This document shows positions 43,359 to 54,599 of a stretch of 64,000 nt of DNA, piece after piece (position 1 is the first letter of the stretch; each line of letters starts with the position of its first letter). The notes beneath the pieces were generated by a model that searched no databases, was not told the origin of the DNA, and saw nothing but the letters and a program-made list of their open reading frames with translations. This DNA comes from Larix kaempferi (taxonomy: Eukaryota; Streptophyta; Pinopsida; Pinales; Pinaceae), in contig BSBM01000047.1 of the NCBI GenBank assembly GCA_027924585.1, positions 24,868,501-24,932,500 on the forward strand, written 5' to 3'. A program made the position numbers and the translations under genes.

Positions 43359-44700
43359 TGGGTAACCTGATTGACTTCAAATAAAGCCTCCCGAATTGTC
43401 AGGTCTTGGCCAAATTCAATCAACTTGCTAGCAATCTCGGCTATCCTTTGTTTGTTTATTTTCCTACCTCTCTTTTCCTCGTCTTCCAGTTGCTTTCTTT
43501 TGGTTCTTTTTAGAGGTTCCTTGGAAATACCAAGTTGAGGAGAGGCACCAATTTTTAGGATGGAATCCTTAATAAGTTCAAGTTTTCTACGTGAAACATA
43601 GCCCTTCCCTTTTTTGTTGCATTCTCGTTCAATTTCATCAAGGTCTAGTTCCCCGAGGTCCATGTCATCCGTCTCCTCAACTTGATCTTCCTACATATAG
43701 ACACATTGATCATCCAAGTCAGTTTGGCATTTGGCGAGGGAAAAATGGGTAGCCTCAATCAAGATGGATTCCTTTCCCGGGGTCTTGTCCAAGGAAGCCA
43801 GATATTCTTTAGTAGCAGAAAGGGTTTGGAATCGATTGGTAGTAGCAATCGAGCAACGGACAGACGGATCAGGATGGGAATTGCAAGCTTTATTTTTCTT
43901 TCTCTTAACTTGTGTGAATCCATAGGGGTCTCGTCCTTCTGCAGAAACTGCTTTAGGGTCAGGCCTTTCAACATTTTGCGGGCAATTCCTACTGAAATGG
44001 CCGTGAGCATGACATCGACGGCATCGAAATGGAAAAATAGAGGGTTCACCATGCCCACACAACAGGAGCCAAAACCCAAGTGTGTCATCATATCATAAAT
44101 GAAGGACCAATCAACTCGATCATAGGCCTTGTCGAAGTAAATCTTCAACATCTTATCCTTTCCTTAACTGCTTGGCATATATACTCTAGTGTTATTGAGG
44201 AAATTACCCTAACTCCTGCCAAATTGGTGGTAAGTTTTCCAGCAGGGGGAAGAGGTTAGAGAATAAACCCGAACTACTGCTTTCTATTGGGGTAGGACAG
44301 TAATAGAGCAGATAATCCATCAGCTGGATCCATTCCTCGTCATCCCATGAGAGGTTAATCACTTCTGTTAGTTCCCGTGATAGTTTCATATAGACACAAA
44401 TCTAGGCATAGGAAGTATAGCGTTGTTGTTTGGTGAGTTCTGCAACTTTCACAAATTCACCCAGGGTGTTTCCTATATACCTCAGAATATCCAGATCCCA
44501 ATATTTACAAGGCAGAGAAGATTATAGTGAAGAATCCCAATATTCACAAATAAGGTCCGCCCTACAAAACCCTATCTCTATCCTCTTGGTTAAAGAAGAT
44601 GATAGTGAAGAATCCCTTCGAACCCAACTGAAGGTCATAATTCCCTTTAGGGTTACATGAGGTTTTGATCCATTTCAGAAGGTCTTTTTCTTTTGGCTAG
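43355..44700 (-). pseudogene. LINE C ORF1 (DUF4283-like, zinc knuckle)
   Basis: From 44,700 down: LIGKFIGI.PKEKDLLKWIK, GSKGFFTIIFFNQEDRDRVLEGGPY and GEFVKVAELTKQQRY.SYA.ICVYM are the DUF4283-type RNA-binding part. CRRCHAHGHFSRNC at about 44,000-44,040 is a CX2CX4HX4C zinc knuckle. A Lys-rich tail ends near 43,355. Between the DUF4283 part and the knuckle (about 44,050-44,330) lies extra sequence including a piece of RT-like protein (see separate entry). Stops are present. Confidence 0.75.
44060..44160 (-). pseudogene. RT fragment lodged within LINE C ORF1
   Basis: KDKMLKIYFDKAYDRVDWSF followed by IYDMMTHLGFG is the LINE RT motif around the first catalytic Asp. It lies just upstream of the ORF1 zinc knuckle, where RT is not expected. 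It cannot be LINE C's own RT, which is at 41.2-42.4 kb. Confidence 0.7.
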
Positions 44701-45159
44701 ATTCCAATAAACTTACCAATTAGGGATTTTTATTTCCAGAGTTCAAATCGTCCTCACAGCTTCTCAGATTTGATTTGAAGGGCAAGGATCTCTGCAGATT
44801 TGGGAATACAACCTCCAGGATTTCATTTCTGCCCCTAAGGGTCCTTAGAGCTAGATCCCTCCCCAACTTCCTCCGTGCAATCCGTCGCCTTTGCCTTTGC
44901 TTGTCCATCCGCGTTAGGATCCAGAGAGGAGGACTGCGGAGGGGGAGTCCCTCCCCCACGCGTGTCCATCGCGCCGAGACTAAGGCCTACAGGCTGGGCA
45001 CACCAGGAACGCGGTAGCCTGACGAGTCAAAAGGAGCGAAAATAAAACCCTAGTCGTCAAAAGATGCAGACCATGCCAATTGCAGAACAATCAATCAACC
45101 ACAAGTTTCAGTCACCCGAGACTTCTTTTTCAAGATAAGTATTTGTTATTTGATTTATC
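44701..45159 (-). other. LINE C 5' UTR and ORF1 start
   Basis: GC-richer than its surroundings (44,850-45,020), as expected of a LINE 5' region carrying its internal promoter. It may include the first codons of ORF1. It ends at the target duplication at 45,160. Confidence 0.6.
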
Positions 45160-45175
45160 AAAAACCTAACATGTA
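45160..45175. repeat. Target site duplication of LINE C, right copy
   Basis: AAAAACCTAACATGTA, identical to 23,136-23,151. Confidence 0.92.
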
Positions 45176-45928
45176 TTACTTTATTATGGTATTTACTATT
45201 AAAATTAACCAAGCATTGTGGAGAAATAAAAAAACACAATAAGCACACACATAATCAGAGATGACATTTACCTTATAAACCTTTATTGCAAAAACTAGCA
45301 CCCAACAGATATTTATTAATCCCCATGGCTGAAAACCAACACCCAATAGATATATATTATTTATATATTATTTCCCATGGCCAATCCAACCACTTGGAAT
45401 TTTACAATGGATTTATTCAATCCTTTAAATAGGATTCATGACATACTAATGCCATGGAAAAATACCATGGTCTACCCAAAACCATGGGCATGTAACCACA
45501 AATAGTGAACCCATTAATTACTAAACACACATTAATTTGATTAATCGTATTATTATTACATTGATTACCATATTCATGGAATAATATAGTTGTGGTCATT
45601 TGGTAGTACTAGTACATCTACATTAAGGTTTGCGGATGTAGTTTCATTCCTCTTACTAGAATAAATGAGGTGAAAATGTAGAAAGGGTTTTCCTAGGGAT
45701 GCCTTATTTGTAAGAGGTTGTCCCACATTAGAAGAAAAAATTAAGATAGGGATTAGACAATCAAATTTTAGAGGCAGATATAAATTTCCAAAAGCTTATA
45801 AAGGAAGGTTGGAAATGAGGTAAGGTTGGGCATTTCAAGAAACATTGGAAATATAAATTTTTTGATAGAGGTAAGGAATTTAATGATGCCCTTTGGAAGA
45901 AATCAAGACCTCCACATAAGGAGGGGAT
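45176..45928 (+). pseudogene. Gag of copia D, C-terminal remnant
   Basis: The first about 450 bases are AT-rich and unreadable. From about 45,680 a decayed gag end is visible: RDALFVRGCPTLEEKIK, then GKVGHFKKHWKYKFFDRGKE, which resembles a CCHC knuckle with its cysteines lost. Copia F is inserted at 45,929; D resumes with its protease at 54,600. Confidence 0.55.
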
Positions 45929-45976
45929 TGTGAAATTTCATTCACAGACTGATCTTTCAAAGTAAACAATTACTCT

Positions 45977-46736
45977 TGTTAGGATATTCCTATACTCCAT
46001 CCTAGTCCCACCAGTATTTTGATCATTTACATTTTCAGTCATGCATGCACCTTTTAGGGTTTGCATGCATTCTAGGGTTTGCATGCATCCTAGTCATCAG
46101 TCCAACACCTAGCCCTCAGTTAGCCAGCCCCCAGGAGCTTCTCACTATTCAGTTTTAGCCCTCCAGTTGCTTAATGCGCCCTTCTTCCTTGATTTTAGGG
46201 AGCAACTCGCCCTTCTTCACCTACCAGTCCAGTTGTCAGTCAGTTACAGTCAGTTACACTCAGTTACACTCAGTTACAGTCAGTTACACTCAGTTACATT
46301 CAGTCACACTCAGTTACATTGAGTTACACTCAGTTACACCTACCAGAGTTAGTTTGACTGATGGTTGACAGTTACTTGAGCATTGATGACTCCACTGATG
46401 ATGATGAAGACTTCCAGTTGCGCTCCGATGATCATGAAGACACCTAGTTGTGCTCCGATGACACTCCAGTGATCCTTTGATCACTCCATGAAGGCTAATT
46501 CGAATTGCCACCTTAGGCATTCGAATTCCTCATGCATTGTACTATTTATATGTCCATTTGTGATTAATAATCTAGTATGACCGAAGTATTATTGCTTCTA
46601 TCTGAGTTCTACTGTACCATATTATTCTGTTGCTCATTATACTGCATGTATCACTCTTCTTCTATTTTCTTGCTTAATCATAATTATTCTCTTGTGAGAT
46701 ACATCATCTCTTAGATCTGCTGTGAGGATTTTCACA
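45977..46736 (+). repeat. 5' LTR of element E
   Basis: TGTTAGGATATTCC to TTTTCACA, 760 bases. It contains a 10-base tandem array (CAGTTACA[CG]T) at about 46,235-46,345. Confidence 0.93.
46235..46345. repeat. 10-base tandem array in the 5' LTR of E
   Basis: Units of CAGTTACAGT, CAGTTACACT, CAGTTACATT. The 3' LTR carries about three more units (48,491-48,631), which accounts for the 30-base length difference between the LTRs. Confidence 0.88.
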
Positions 46737-46748
46737 TGGTATCAGAGC
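46737..46748 (+). promoter_or_regulatory. Primer binding site of element E
   Basis: TGGTATCAGAGC directly after the LTR; the standard initiator-methionine tRNA primer site of copia elements, without a mismatch. Confidence 0.92.
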
Positions 46749-46900
46749 ATGTTGAGAGTATTGTTTATCTCCATTCTTGAGAGTTTTTTGCAGGTTATTA
46801 CCAAGATTTCGAGTGCAGCAGTTGCAGCAATTTCTGCATTTTTGTAGCAGTAGCAGTTGCAGTTATTCTATATTGTTTTTGCAGGTCCTCTACAACTTCA

Positions 46901-48046
46901 ATGTATTCATCAGGAATTACTCCTCTTGATCCACTCAACTATGATGAATGGAAACCAAGAATGCTAGCAGACTTGAAGATCCATGATCTTTTTTATTGTT
47001 ATTTTGAAAGAGAGTTCGAATCCCCTGAAGAGAAGATAGACTGGTTAAATAAAAGAGACATGCACTTTGCAGCAATAATGTTTTCTTTATATGCATACCA
47101 GAGATTCCAATTCAAATACCGTGATGGTGTTGAAATTCCAAGAGAGTTATGGACTCCAAAAGAGATATGGGCTCACCTGGATGGAAAATTTGGAAGAGAG
47201 AATGAAGGACTTGGTCCCAACCCATTCGAAAGAAAACAAAGTGATGCATTCGCTCCTCTTGATGGTCTCTCAAATCATGAACCAGTATCATCTCATATTG
47301 AAGTTGTTGACAAAGAACTTGCAGATTCTCCGCTCATGCTCAAACTTTCTTCTCTTTCTATGCCCGCTCACACTCTAGATATTGCAGAAGGTCCTAAATC
47401 CTCTCTTGCACCAGAGTTTGTTGGTTTGCATCATGATCACATGATTATTTCAGAGGTCAAATCAGCTAATGGAGGTAATGCATTTGCTCCTCTTCAGCAA
47501 ACATCTCTTTTATACTACTATATGATCATAAATTCATGCTTTCAGAAGGTCATTGAAGAATATGGCCATTGCCATTCGCTTGGGATAATTTCTCATGCAT
47601 CTACTGGTTTTGATCTCACCTCTCATGGTTCAAAGGAGATCTCAAGAAGCCATGATTCAAGTCTTGTATCTAATTTGGGTTCTAAGCAATTGCTGCTTGG
47701 GAAAATTTCTCATGCATATGATAGTTTTGATCTCACCCCTGTTGGTTCAAAGGAGATCTCAAGAAACTGTTTTGAAAGTCTTAAATCTGATTTTGATTTC
47801 AAGCAAACATGTAATAGTTCTTTTTGGCATAATCTCACCCATGGTGGTTCGAAGGAGAAGACAAAGGACTATATGCACATTCAAAAATTTGATCCTACCT
47901 CAGCTGATTCAAATCACAGGTTCAAGGATCATTCTAATACTGTTGGATTTGTTCTCATCACATTCGATCTGAAGAGCAAGTACAAGCACATGCTTTTTGA
48001 GTATGATCCACTTCTTCCCAAGAAGAAGATACCTCCAGACATATGA
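46901..48046 (+). CDS. Gag-like ORF of element E (381 codons, intact)
   Basis: The start MYSSGITPLDPLNYDEWKPR resembles the N-terminus of copia Gag (L.p.NY..WK..M...L). WLNKRDMHFAAIMFSL and LWTPKEIWAHLDGKFG fit the following UBN2-type region. The central and C-terminal parts do not match gag. They contain a unit repeated at least twice, GIISHASTGFDLTSHGSKEI and GKISHAYDSFDLTPVGSKEI, with a decayed third copy (HNLTHGGSKEKTKD). No zinc knuckle, protease or RT. The ATG lies 15 bases after a GCAGGTCCTC sequence and 165 bases from the LTR. Full openness suggests recent activity or selection. It may make a structural protein that lets E use other elements' particles. Confidence 0.75.
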   Translation: MYSSGITPLDPLNYDEWKPRMLADLKIHDLFYCYFEREFESPEEKIDWLNKRDMHFAAIMFSLYAYQRFQFKYRDGVEIPRELWTPKEIWAHLDGKFGRENEGLGPNPFERKQSDAFAPLDGLSNHEPVSSHIEVVDKELADSPLMLKLSSLSMPAHTLDIAEGPKSSLAPEFVGLHHDHMIISEVKSANGGNAFAPLQQTSLLYYYMIINSCFQKVIEEYGHCHSLGIISHASTGFDLTSHGSKEISRSHDSSLVSNLGSKQLLLGKISHAYDSFDLTPVGSKEISRNCFESLKSDFDFKQTCNSSFWHNLTHGGSKEKTKDYMHIQKFDPTSADSNHRFKDHSNTVGFVLITFDLKSKYKHMLFEYDPLLPKKKIPPDI

Positions 48047-48232
48047 CCAAGCATCACACCTGCTTGAGTTTGGAGCATTTATTTTTATGTGTGCCTTACA
48101 GTCTATTTTTTTAGGAGGGGGTATGTTTCCCATGAAATTTTCCCACTTCCTTGGTTTATTGATTGTTATCATTCATTGTATTGGGTGACCTTTGGTCTTA
48201 ATTACCAGGGCCCAGGATGGATTAAGGGGGGG

Positions 48233-49022
48233 TGTTAGGATATTCCTATACTCCATCCTAGTCCCACCAGTATTTTGATCATTTACATTTTCAGTCATGC
48301 ATGCACCTTTTAGGGTTTGCATGCATTCTAGGGTTTGCATGCATCCTAGTCATCAGTCCAACACCTAGCCCTCAGTTAGCCAGCCCCCAGGAGCTTCTCA
48401 CTATTCAGTTTTAGCCCTCCAGTTGCTTAATGCGCCCTTCTTCCTTGATTTTAGGGAGCAACTCGCCCTTCTTCACCTACCAGTCCAGTTGTCAGTCAGT
48501 TACAGTCAGTTACACTCAGTTACAGTCAGTTACAGTCAGTTACACTCAGTTACAGTCAGTTACAGTCAGTTACACTCAGTTACATTCAGTCACACTCAGT
48601 TACATTGAGTTACACTCAGTTACACCTACCAGAGTTAGTTTGACTGATGGTTGACAGTTACTTGAGCATTGATGACTCCACTGATGATGATGAAGACTTC
48701 CAGTTGCGCTCCGATGATCATGAAGACACCTAGTTGTGCTCCGATGACACTCCAGTGATCCTTTGATCACTCCATGAAGGCTAATTCGAATTGCCACCTT
48801 AGGCATTCGAATTCCTCATGCATTGTACTATTTATATGTCCATTTGTGATTAATAATCTAGTATGACCGAAGTATTATTGCTTCTATCTGAGTTCTACTG
48901 TACCATATTATTCTGTTGCTCATTATACTGCATGTATCACTCTTCTTCTATTTTCTTGCTTAATCATAATTATTCTCTTGTGAGATACATAATCTCTTAG
49001 ATCTGCTGTGAGGATTTTCACA
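48233..49022 (+). repeat. 3' LTR of element E
   Basis: TGTTAGGATATTCC to TTTTCACA, 790 bases, with an enlarged 10-base array. Confidence 0.93.
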
Positions 49023-49859
49023 ACTCTCACAAATTGTCTTGCAAAAAGTAATCAAAGATCACATAAAACAGTCATGAATTTTATGCAAACAGTAAAACTC
49101 TATTGGATAAGTATACATCAGAAAAAATTGGGCTATGTAATGGATGTCCAAATATATAATTACATCAGATATTTGAAATCCAAAGAAGGCATTCGAAATC
49201 CTCACAAAAGAAGGCTTACTAAATTGGTGAAAAACCCCATTAGGTGACAAAATCACTTTCCAAATCACTCTGAAGGATCACGAATTTGAAAAATATGAGT
49301 TGTGAGGTGATGAGTGATGGAAAATAAACTAAATCATGACTTTTGGAGAGAATCAAAACAAGTAGGGCGAGTTGGCCAAAAATATCCAGTTACTAAGTTC
49401 ACTAGCTTTACCTTTTCCACTAAAAGCATAAAAAAGAAGTATAAAGCAGGAGTGCACCCTTCTATTCCAGGAATGGTAAGAAATCTCACAGAATCAGATT
49501 AAATCTTATACAAAATATTTTGAATTGCACCCTAGTGAATCAGGGTGTCATGTGGTCCCATAAAAGACAAAATTAGGCCAACTTACCTAGTCAACACCTA
49601 GGAAATTAATCATGGAAGACTATATACTAAGTATGGATTGGGTTTTTAATATTATAACACCACCTTAAGCCTGAATGTATGTAAAATATCAGAAATATAG
49701 GGCCCAACAACAAGTCTTGGTCACCCTTTTTATATACTGCTTGTCCACAAAACAAGGAAAGAAGGAAAACCTCATGAGAAAAAACCTCCCCTCGAAATGA
49801 TTTTCAATCCTTCTTCACCACATGTTCACCCATCCCAAGAAGTGATATGATATGGCTGA

Positions 49860-51310
49860 AAGTATTCTCTGGAAAATATTTGGTGAAGATTTATGCAACT
49901 TGCTCAGAAGATGGGAAAAATTACAGAACAATGATCTGATCATGCACTAGATTTATGATGTAGTGCATATGAATATCTATATGTTTTGTTATTTTTCTTT
50001 GCACTAGGTCAGTTGAGGTCCTTATAGAACTCCGATTTTCACAAAAGATGACTGTGGGAGTGCTAAATTCAATCCCAAACTCTGCAGGTATACCTTGAAA
50101 CCACACACACTAAGTTGCAACATTCTCTGCTCCTCTGTACTCAGACTCTGTTGAAGAGCGTGCAATGGCACTTTGATTTTTGCTTGACCAGAAAATAGGT
50201 CCTCCTCCAAGCAGGAAACAAATCCGGATTTTTATTTCCGTTCTAGGCTATCACCAACCCAATCAAATTCTGAAAAACCAAGAAGATCTAAGGTAGAATC
50301 AACAACATAATGAATCCCATTAGACTTGGTGCCTTGCACATAATGTAAGATCCTTTTGGAAGCCCTCCAATGAAGATCGTGTGGCTGATCTATGTACCCT
50401 GAGGCTCCACTCATTGCATATGCAATATCAGGTCGAGTATGAGTAAGGTACAACAAACTGCCAACTAGTTGTCGATACAAGGTGTTGTTCACCAAAGGAG
50501 TAGAATCTGCATGTTCAAGTCTAACTCCTGAAAGGAAGGGAGTCTTTGTAATCTTTCATTCTTCCATCGTGAACTTATTTAGTAGGACTGATGCATTCTT
50601 TGAATGAGATACTTTAATTCCCAAGTTGGATTGAGAGATCTCAAGTCCCAAAAATTGTCTAAGTATTCCCAAGTCAGTCATGGAAAAAGCATGATTCAAA
50701 GAGGTATTCAATGAACCAATCTCATCAATGGAGCTTCCCATGATAAAAATATCATCAACATATAACAAAATGATCAAAACTGAACCATTGATTAGCTTCA
50801 TGTACAAATTCGGATCAGATTTGCATCTGCTGAAAGATTGTGACAGGTGAAAACTATCCATCTTGGCATACCAACCTCTTGGAGCTTACTTAATCCCATA
50901 TAAAGACTTCTTCAACCTGCATGAAAGATTAGGATCATAGATATGCCCTTATGGATGCTACATATATATATTCTCCTCAAGGTCTCCATGGAGGAAAGCA
51001 CTTTTTACATCGATGTGATGCACTTCCCAGCACTTTGATGCATAAATTGCCAAAACTAGTCTTATCGAATCCATTTTTGCAGCTGGTGCAAAGGTATCAT
51101 TTTATTCAATGCCATGGACTTGTGAGAATCCCTTAGCCACAAAAATTTCCTTGTACTTCACTACTTCACCATCATCAGCAAACTTGGTTCTGAAAATCCA
51201 CTTACACTTTACCAACTTTCTACCAGGAGGAAGCTTGACTAGATCCCATGTTCCATTCTTTTGAAGAGAATGGAATTCATCATACATGGAAGATTTCCAT
51301 ATTGGGTTAT
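49860..51310 (-). pseudogene. RT and RNase H of copia F
   Basis: From 51,287: EFHSLQKNGTWDLVKLPPGR, KCKWIFRTKFADDGEV, VAKGFSQVHGIE, VHHIDVKSAFLHGDLEENIYM (copia DvktAFLhG), the active site ILLYVDDIFIMGSS, FLGLEIS, YRQLVGSLLYLTHTRPDIAYAM, a WRASKRILHYVQGT segment, and RNase H through FDWVGD and KHIDIHMHYI. At least five stops or shifts interrupt it. It copies element RNA when intact. Confidence 0.9.
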
Positions 51311-51329
51311 GTGAGGCTTATTAATATGA

Positions 51330-52870
51330 CAGTGAGGATATGATTCAACCATCAAAAAACACTTCTCAAGTAGGAAAGGATCTTTGATAGAAAGAGCATT
51401 CTCAAACTGAGATCTAGTCCTCCTAGGATCTTGAGTATTCCCCATAAGTTCTCCAGCTGCTTCAATAATTTTTGAATCCCACTTAGGCCTTGTAGGTGAA
51501 ATTGGATCTGAAATAATATGGTATTCATAATCATAAATATCATAATCATAACTTTCATGATAAACTTCACTTACTTCAATAGCTGGTGGTTCAGAGGATT
51601 GGTGCCAATTTCCACTGATTGCAAGGGTTCTTCTTCAAGTTGAACACTTCTTTCAATGAAACATTTTTGGGTGGTCATATTCAAAAGCTTGTAACCCTTG
51701 GAGTATTATGGATATCCAATAGATATAAAACAAAGAGACATGGTTGGATTTGGGGCTGCAAAGCCCTTCTCTTCTCAGGTGGAATTCTAGCCCAAGCCTT
51801 TGAGCCAAAAATCCTGAAATGAAACACATCAGGCTTGTGCCCAGTCCAGATTCAAAAGGAGTGATTCCTTTCAAGGATTTATGTGGAACCCTATTTTGAA
51901 TATAGCCTGCACAGTTGATGGATTCATCCCAAAGTCTTGGATACAAATATTTCGACTCAAGCATGGAAGTAGCCATCTCCTTGAGAGATATATTCTTTCT
52001 CTCAGCAACACCATTCTGTTGAGGTGTGTATGGAATTGTGTGTTGCATCTAAATGCCACCAGTAGCACAGATTTGTCAAAAATAAGATTTGATGTACTCC
52101 CCACCATTATCATATCTGATCACTTTGATCTTTCTACCAAACTGGTTCTCAACTGAGGCTTTAAAAAGCTTGAAAAATCCAAAAGCTTTAGACTTGAATT
52201 GAAGGAAGAAGACCCAACAAAATCTAGAAAAATCATCAATGAAGGTAAGGACATATTTGGCATTATTCAGAGAGAAATTGGGGAATGGAACTGATATATC
52301 ACTGTGAGTAAAGGCTCAAGTCTCAGAATTGACTCTCTCATACTTATGCTTAGGGTGTTTTCCAAGGATGCAACCTTGATAGATTCCTTTGGAAAATTGG
52401 ATGTTGGGAAGCCCTATGACCATGTTCTTCTCATGCAATTGGGAAAAATACTTGTAGTTAAGGTGACCAAATATACCATGCCACAATTTGATTGCTTCAT
52501 TGGAATGAGTGAGGAGAGCATAGGGTGCTGAGAAAGGCACAAAGTGGGAAAACATATAGACTTTTGAGCTATGATCAGTAGTACCAATGGAAACAACTCT
52601 ACATGTGGAAATATTAGAAATTTCCACATCATTGGGGATGAATATGACCCTTTTAAGAGACCTAGTATGAGTCATATGATAGAATGGAAAGAAGTTGGCA
52701 ACAAGACCTGGCACAAAAAACACATTAGTGAAATAACTATAATCTAGATCAATTCCGCATTTACCTTTGGAAGCAGTTTCAGAGTCATCTCCCAACACAA
52801 TTTTTGGACCACTAGAAGAATCAAGAGAGGAAAAATACTCTCGTGTGGAGACCATATTCCTTGAAGCTCC
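51330..52870 (-). pseudogene. Protease end and integrase of copia F
   Basis: FFIRDSGASRNMVSTREYF (aspartic protease D-S-G) starts the region. IKLWHGIFGHLNYKYFSQLH (gag-pre-integrase) and GCILGKHPKHKYERVNSET lead to the integrase core: HSDISVPFP, YVLTFIDDFSRFCWVFFL, VIRYDNGGEYIKSYF, TPYTPQQNGVAERKN-type segment (here IPYTPQQNGVAERKN), and ESINCAGYIQNRVP. Catalytic D, D and E are all present. Stops occur after NSET and around YF.QICATGGI. Confidence 0.9.
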
Positions 52871-52897
52871 AGAATCTCTGATGAAAGAGGAATATTT

Positions 52898-53830
52898 TTA
52901 TGTGCTTTCCATCAAAACATGTACTCTCTCCTTGTCTTCAGAATTTGAACCTCCCTCCTTCTTCCTTGCGCCATCTGGAATAAGGATGTTATTCTTCTCA
53001 AGAAGTCCAGCCATAATGTCAATGGTCTTCTTCATGTAGGAACTCTCATGATGAAAGACCCTATTGCAGTATGCACACTTGCTCGTCTCTTTCTTCTTCT
53101 GTGGATTCCTCTTGAAGTTTGAGGAGTCTTCATGTGCTGTTTGCTTATGTTTCTTCTGATCTGGTGGATTTTTGGAATTAGCATTCTTCTTTCCTTTTGA
53201 ATTCTTTGAATATCCAACAACCAAAGCATGATATTTTGATGGCTTTACGGCTCCCATAAAAATCAACTTGTCTTTCTTTTGAGTGAGTGATTCCATGAAT
53301 TCTTCCAATGAAGGCATCTTCCAGTTTCGAACCGTGAACTTGGTAGCATGGAAGGTCGAAAAAAAGACTGAATATTCAGGGCCCAATTTTGAAAGAATTG
53401 CCAAAATTAATTGCTCAAATTTCTTCTCAATTGTGCACTGATTTAATTGTAGAACAAGTGACTTGAACTTGGAGAAGTAGTCTTGGAGGGTCTCGAAATT
53501 ACTTGGACTTAGTGAAACAAGTTCATTCTCCAATTGGTGGCCCATCAATTCACCAGTATTTCCAAATAAAGTTTGGAGTTTGACCCAAACTTCATTAGGA
53601 GTGGTAAGACCATCGAGATGGAAAAGAAGATCCCTGGAAGTGCTGAGACATAAGAGACCATATGCTTCATCTATTTTGTTGTGCCACTTAGCTTTCTCAA
53701 TGACTGCAGTAGGCTCAAGATCAGTATCCATAGTCACTCTATAGAGGCCTTTTATCCTCAATAGAATATCCATCTAGGCCTTCCAATCAAAATAATTGAA
53801 TGGAGTCAAGATGATTTGTTGTGATTGATC
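52898..53830 (-). pseudogene. gag: Gag of copia F
   Basis: The 291-codon frame from 53,773 is preceded in frame by LTPFNYFDWKA and a TAG, so the true start is upstream (probably near 53,830) and one Gln codon has become a stop. VWVKLQTLFGN, LENELVSLSPSNFETLQDYF, KFKSLVLQLN and PSLEEFMESLTQKKDKL are copia gag marks. A decayed zinc finger CAYCNRVFHHESSYM has lost its last Cys. Confidence 0.88.
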
Positions 53831-53951
53831 ATGGCTTCTTGAAATTGTGCCCCTGTGATGATGGATTGTGCCCCTTTGATGATGAGATGCGCCATTTGAG
53901 AGGCTGGTTCAATCATGCAGAAAAAAAAGGAGAATACTACTGCTAATTGAT

Positions 53952-53962
53952 CTCTAATACCA
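53952..53962 (-). promoter_or_regulatory. Primer binding site of element F
   Basis: On the coding strand TGGTATTAGAG, one change from the iMet site TGGTATCAGAG, directly next to the LTR. Confidence 0.85.
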
Positions 53963-54599
53963 TGTGAAATTTCATTCACAGGATGATCTTGCAAAGCAAA
54001 CAAAAACTCTCACAAATTGTCTTGCAAAAACTAGTCAAAGATCACATAAAATAGTCATGAATTTGATGCAAACAGTAAAACTCTATTGAATAAGTCTACA
54101 TAATCCAAAATTGGTCTATGTAATGGCTATCCAAATATATAATTACATCAGAGATTTGAAATCCAAAGAAGGCATTCGAAATCCTCACAAAAGCAGGCTT
54201 ACTAAATTGGTACCCCCCCTAGGTGACAAAGTCACTCTTAAAAAATTTGGAGAGAAGAAAAAAAACTAAATCAACGAAATCATGGCTTTTGTAGAGACTA
54301 AAAACAAGGAGGGCGAGTTTTCCAAAAAGATCCAATAGCTTTACCTTTTCCACTAAAAGCAGAAAAAGTAGGATAAAGTAGGAGTGCGGCCTTCTATTCC
54401 AGGAATGGCAAGAAATCTCACATAATCAGAGTAAATCTTATCCAAAATATTTTGAAGTGCACCCTAGTGACTCAGGGTGGCATGTGGTCCCATGGAATAC
54501 AAACTTAGGCCAACTTACCTAGTCAACACCTAGGAAATTAATCATGGAAGACTAATAAACTTTATCCTAAGTATGGATTGGGTTTTTAATATTCTAACA
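53963..54599 (-). repeat. 5' LTR of element F
   Basis: TGTGAAATTTCATTCACAG to ATTCTAACA, 637 bases; partner of 45,929-49,659. Confidence 0.9.

Larger units (their letters stand above)
23152..45159 (-). mobile_element. LINE C: L1-type retrotransposon split by element B
   Basis: A complete-looking non-LTR element on the minus strand, flanked by a 16-bp target duplication and ending in an A tail of 8. Order: GC-rich 5' UTR (to 45,159), ORF1 (DUF4283-like, zinc knuckle), ORF2 (endonuclease, RT, zf-RVT, RNase H), a third ORF, 3' UTR. Gypsy element B (24,996-39,411) is inserted inside the RNase H coding region. Without B the LINE is about 7.6 kb. ORF1 and ORF2 contain stops. Confidence 0.92.
45977..49022 (+). 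mobile_element. Element E: young non-autonomous copia-type element (TR-GAG-like)
   Basis: It has LTRs at 45,977-46,736 and 48,233-49,022, a perfect ACTCT target duplication (45,972-45,976 and 49,023-49,027), a perfect iMet primer site TGGTATCAGAGC at 46,737-46,748, and a purine tract AAGGGGGGG at 48,224-48,232. The internal part is only 1.5 kb and holds a single 381-codon ORF with a gag-like start and no protease, RT or integrase. The two LTRs look nearly identical apart from repeat number. It must use enzymes of another element. Confidence 0.93.
45929..49659 (-). repeat. 3' LTR of element F (interrupted by element E)
   Basis: 45,929-45,976 and 49,023-49,659 together match the LTR at 53,963-54,599. 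The interruption is element E with its ACTCT duplication. Confidence 0.88.
45929..54599 (-). mobile_element. Element F: Ty1/copia retrotransposon
   Basis: Coded on the minus strand. LTRs at 53,963-54,599 (5') and 45,929-49,659 (3', interrupted by element E) both start TGTGAAATTTCATTCACAG and end in TAACA. The primer site CTCTAATACCA (53,952-53,962) is the complement of TGGTATTAGAG, a tRNA-iMet type. The flanks GGGAT (left) and TGGAT (right) fit a 5-bp target duplication with one change. Gag, protease-integrase and RT-RNase H follow in copia order, each with stops. Confidence 0.9.

Noticed and set aside
46235-46345. CRISPR-like array
   Set aside because: Direct 10-base tandem units without spacers inside an LTR; not a CRISPR.
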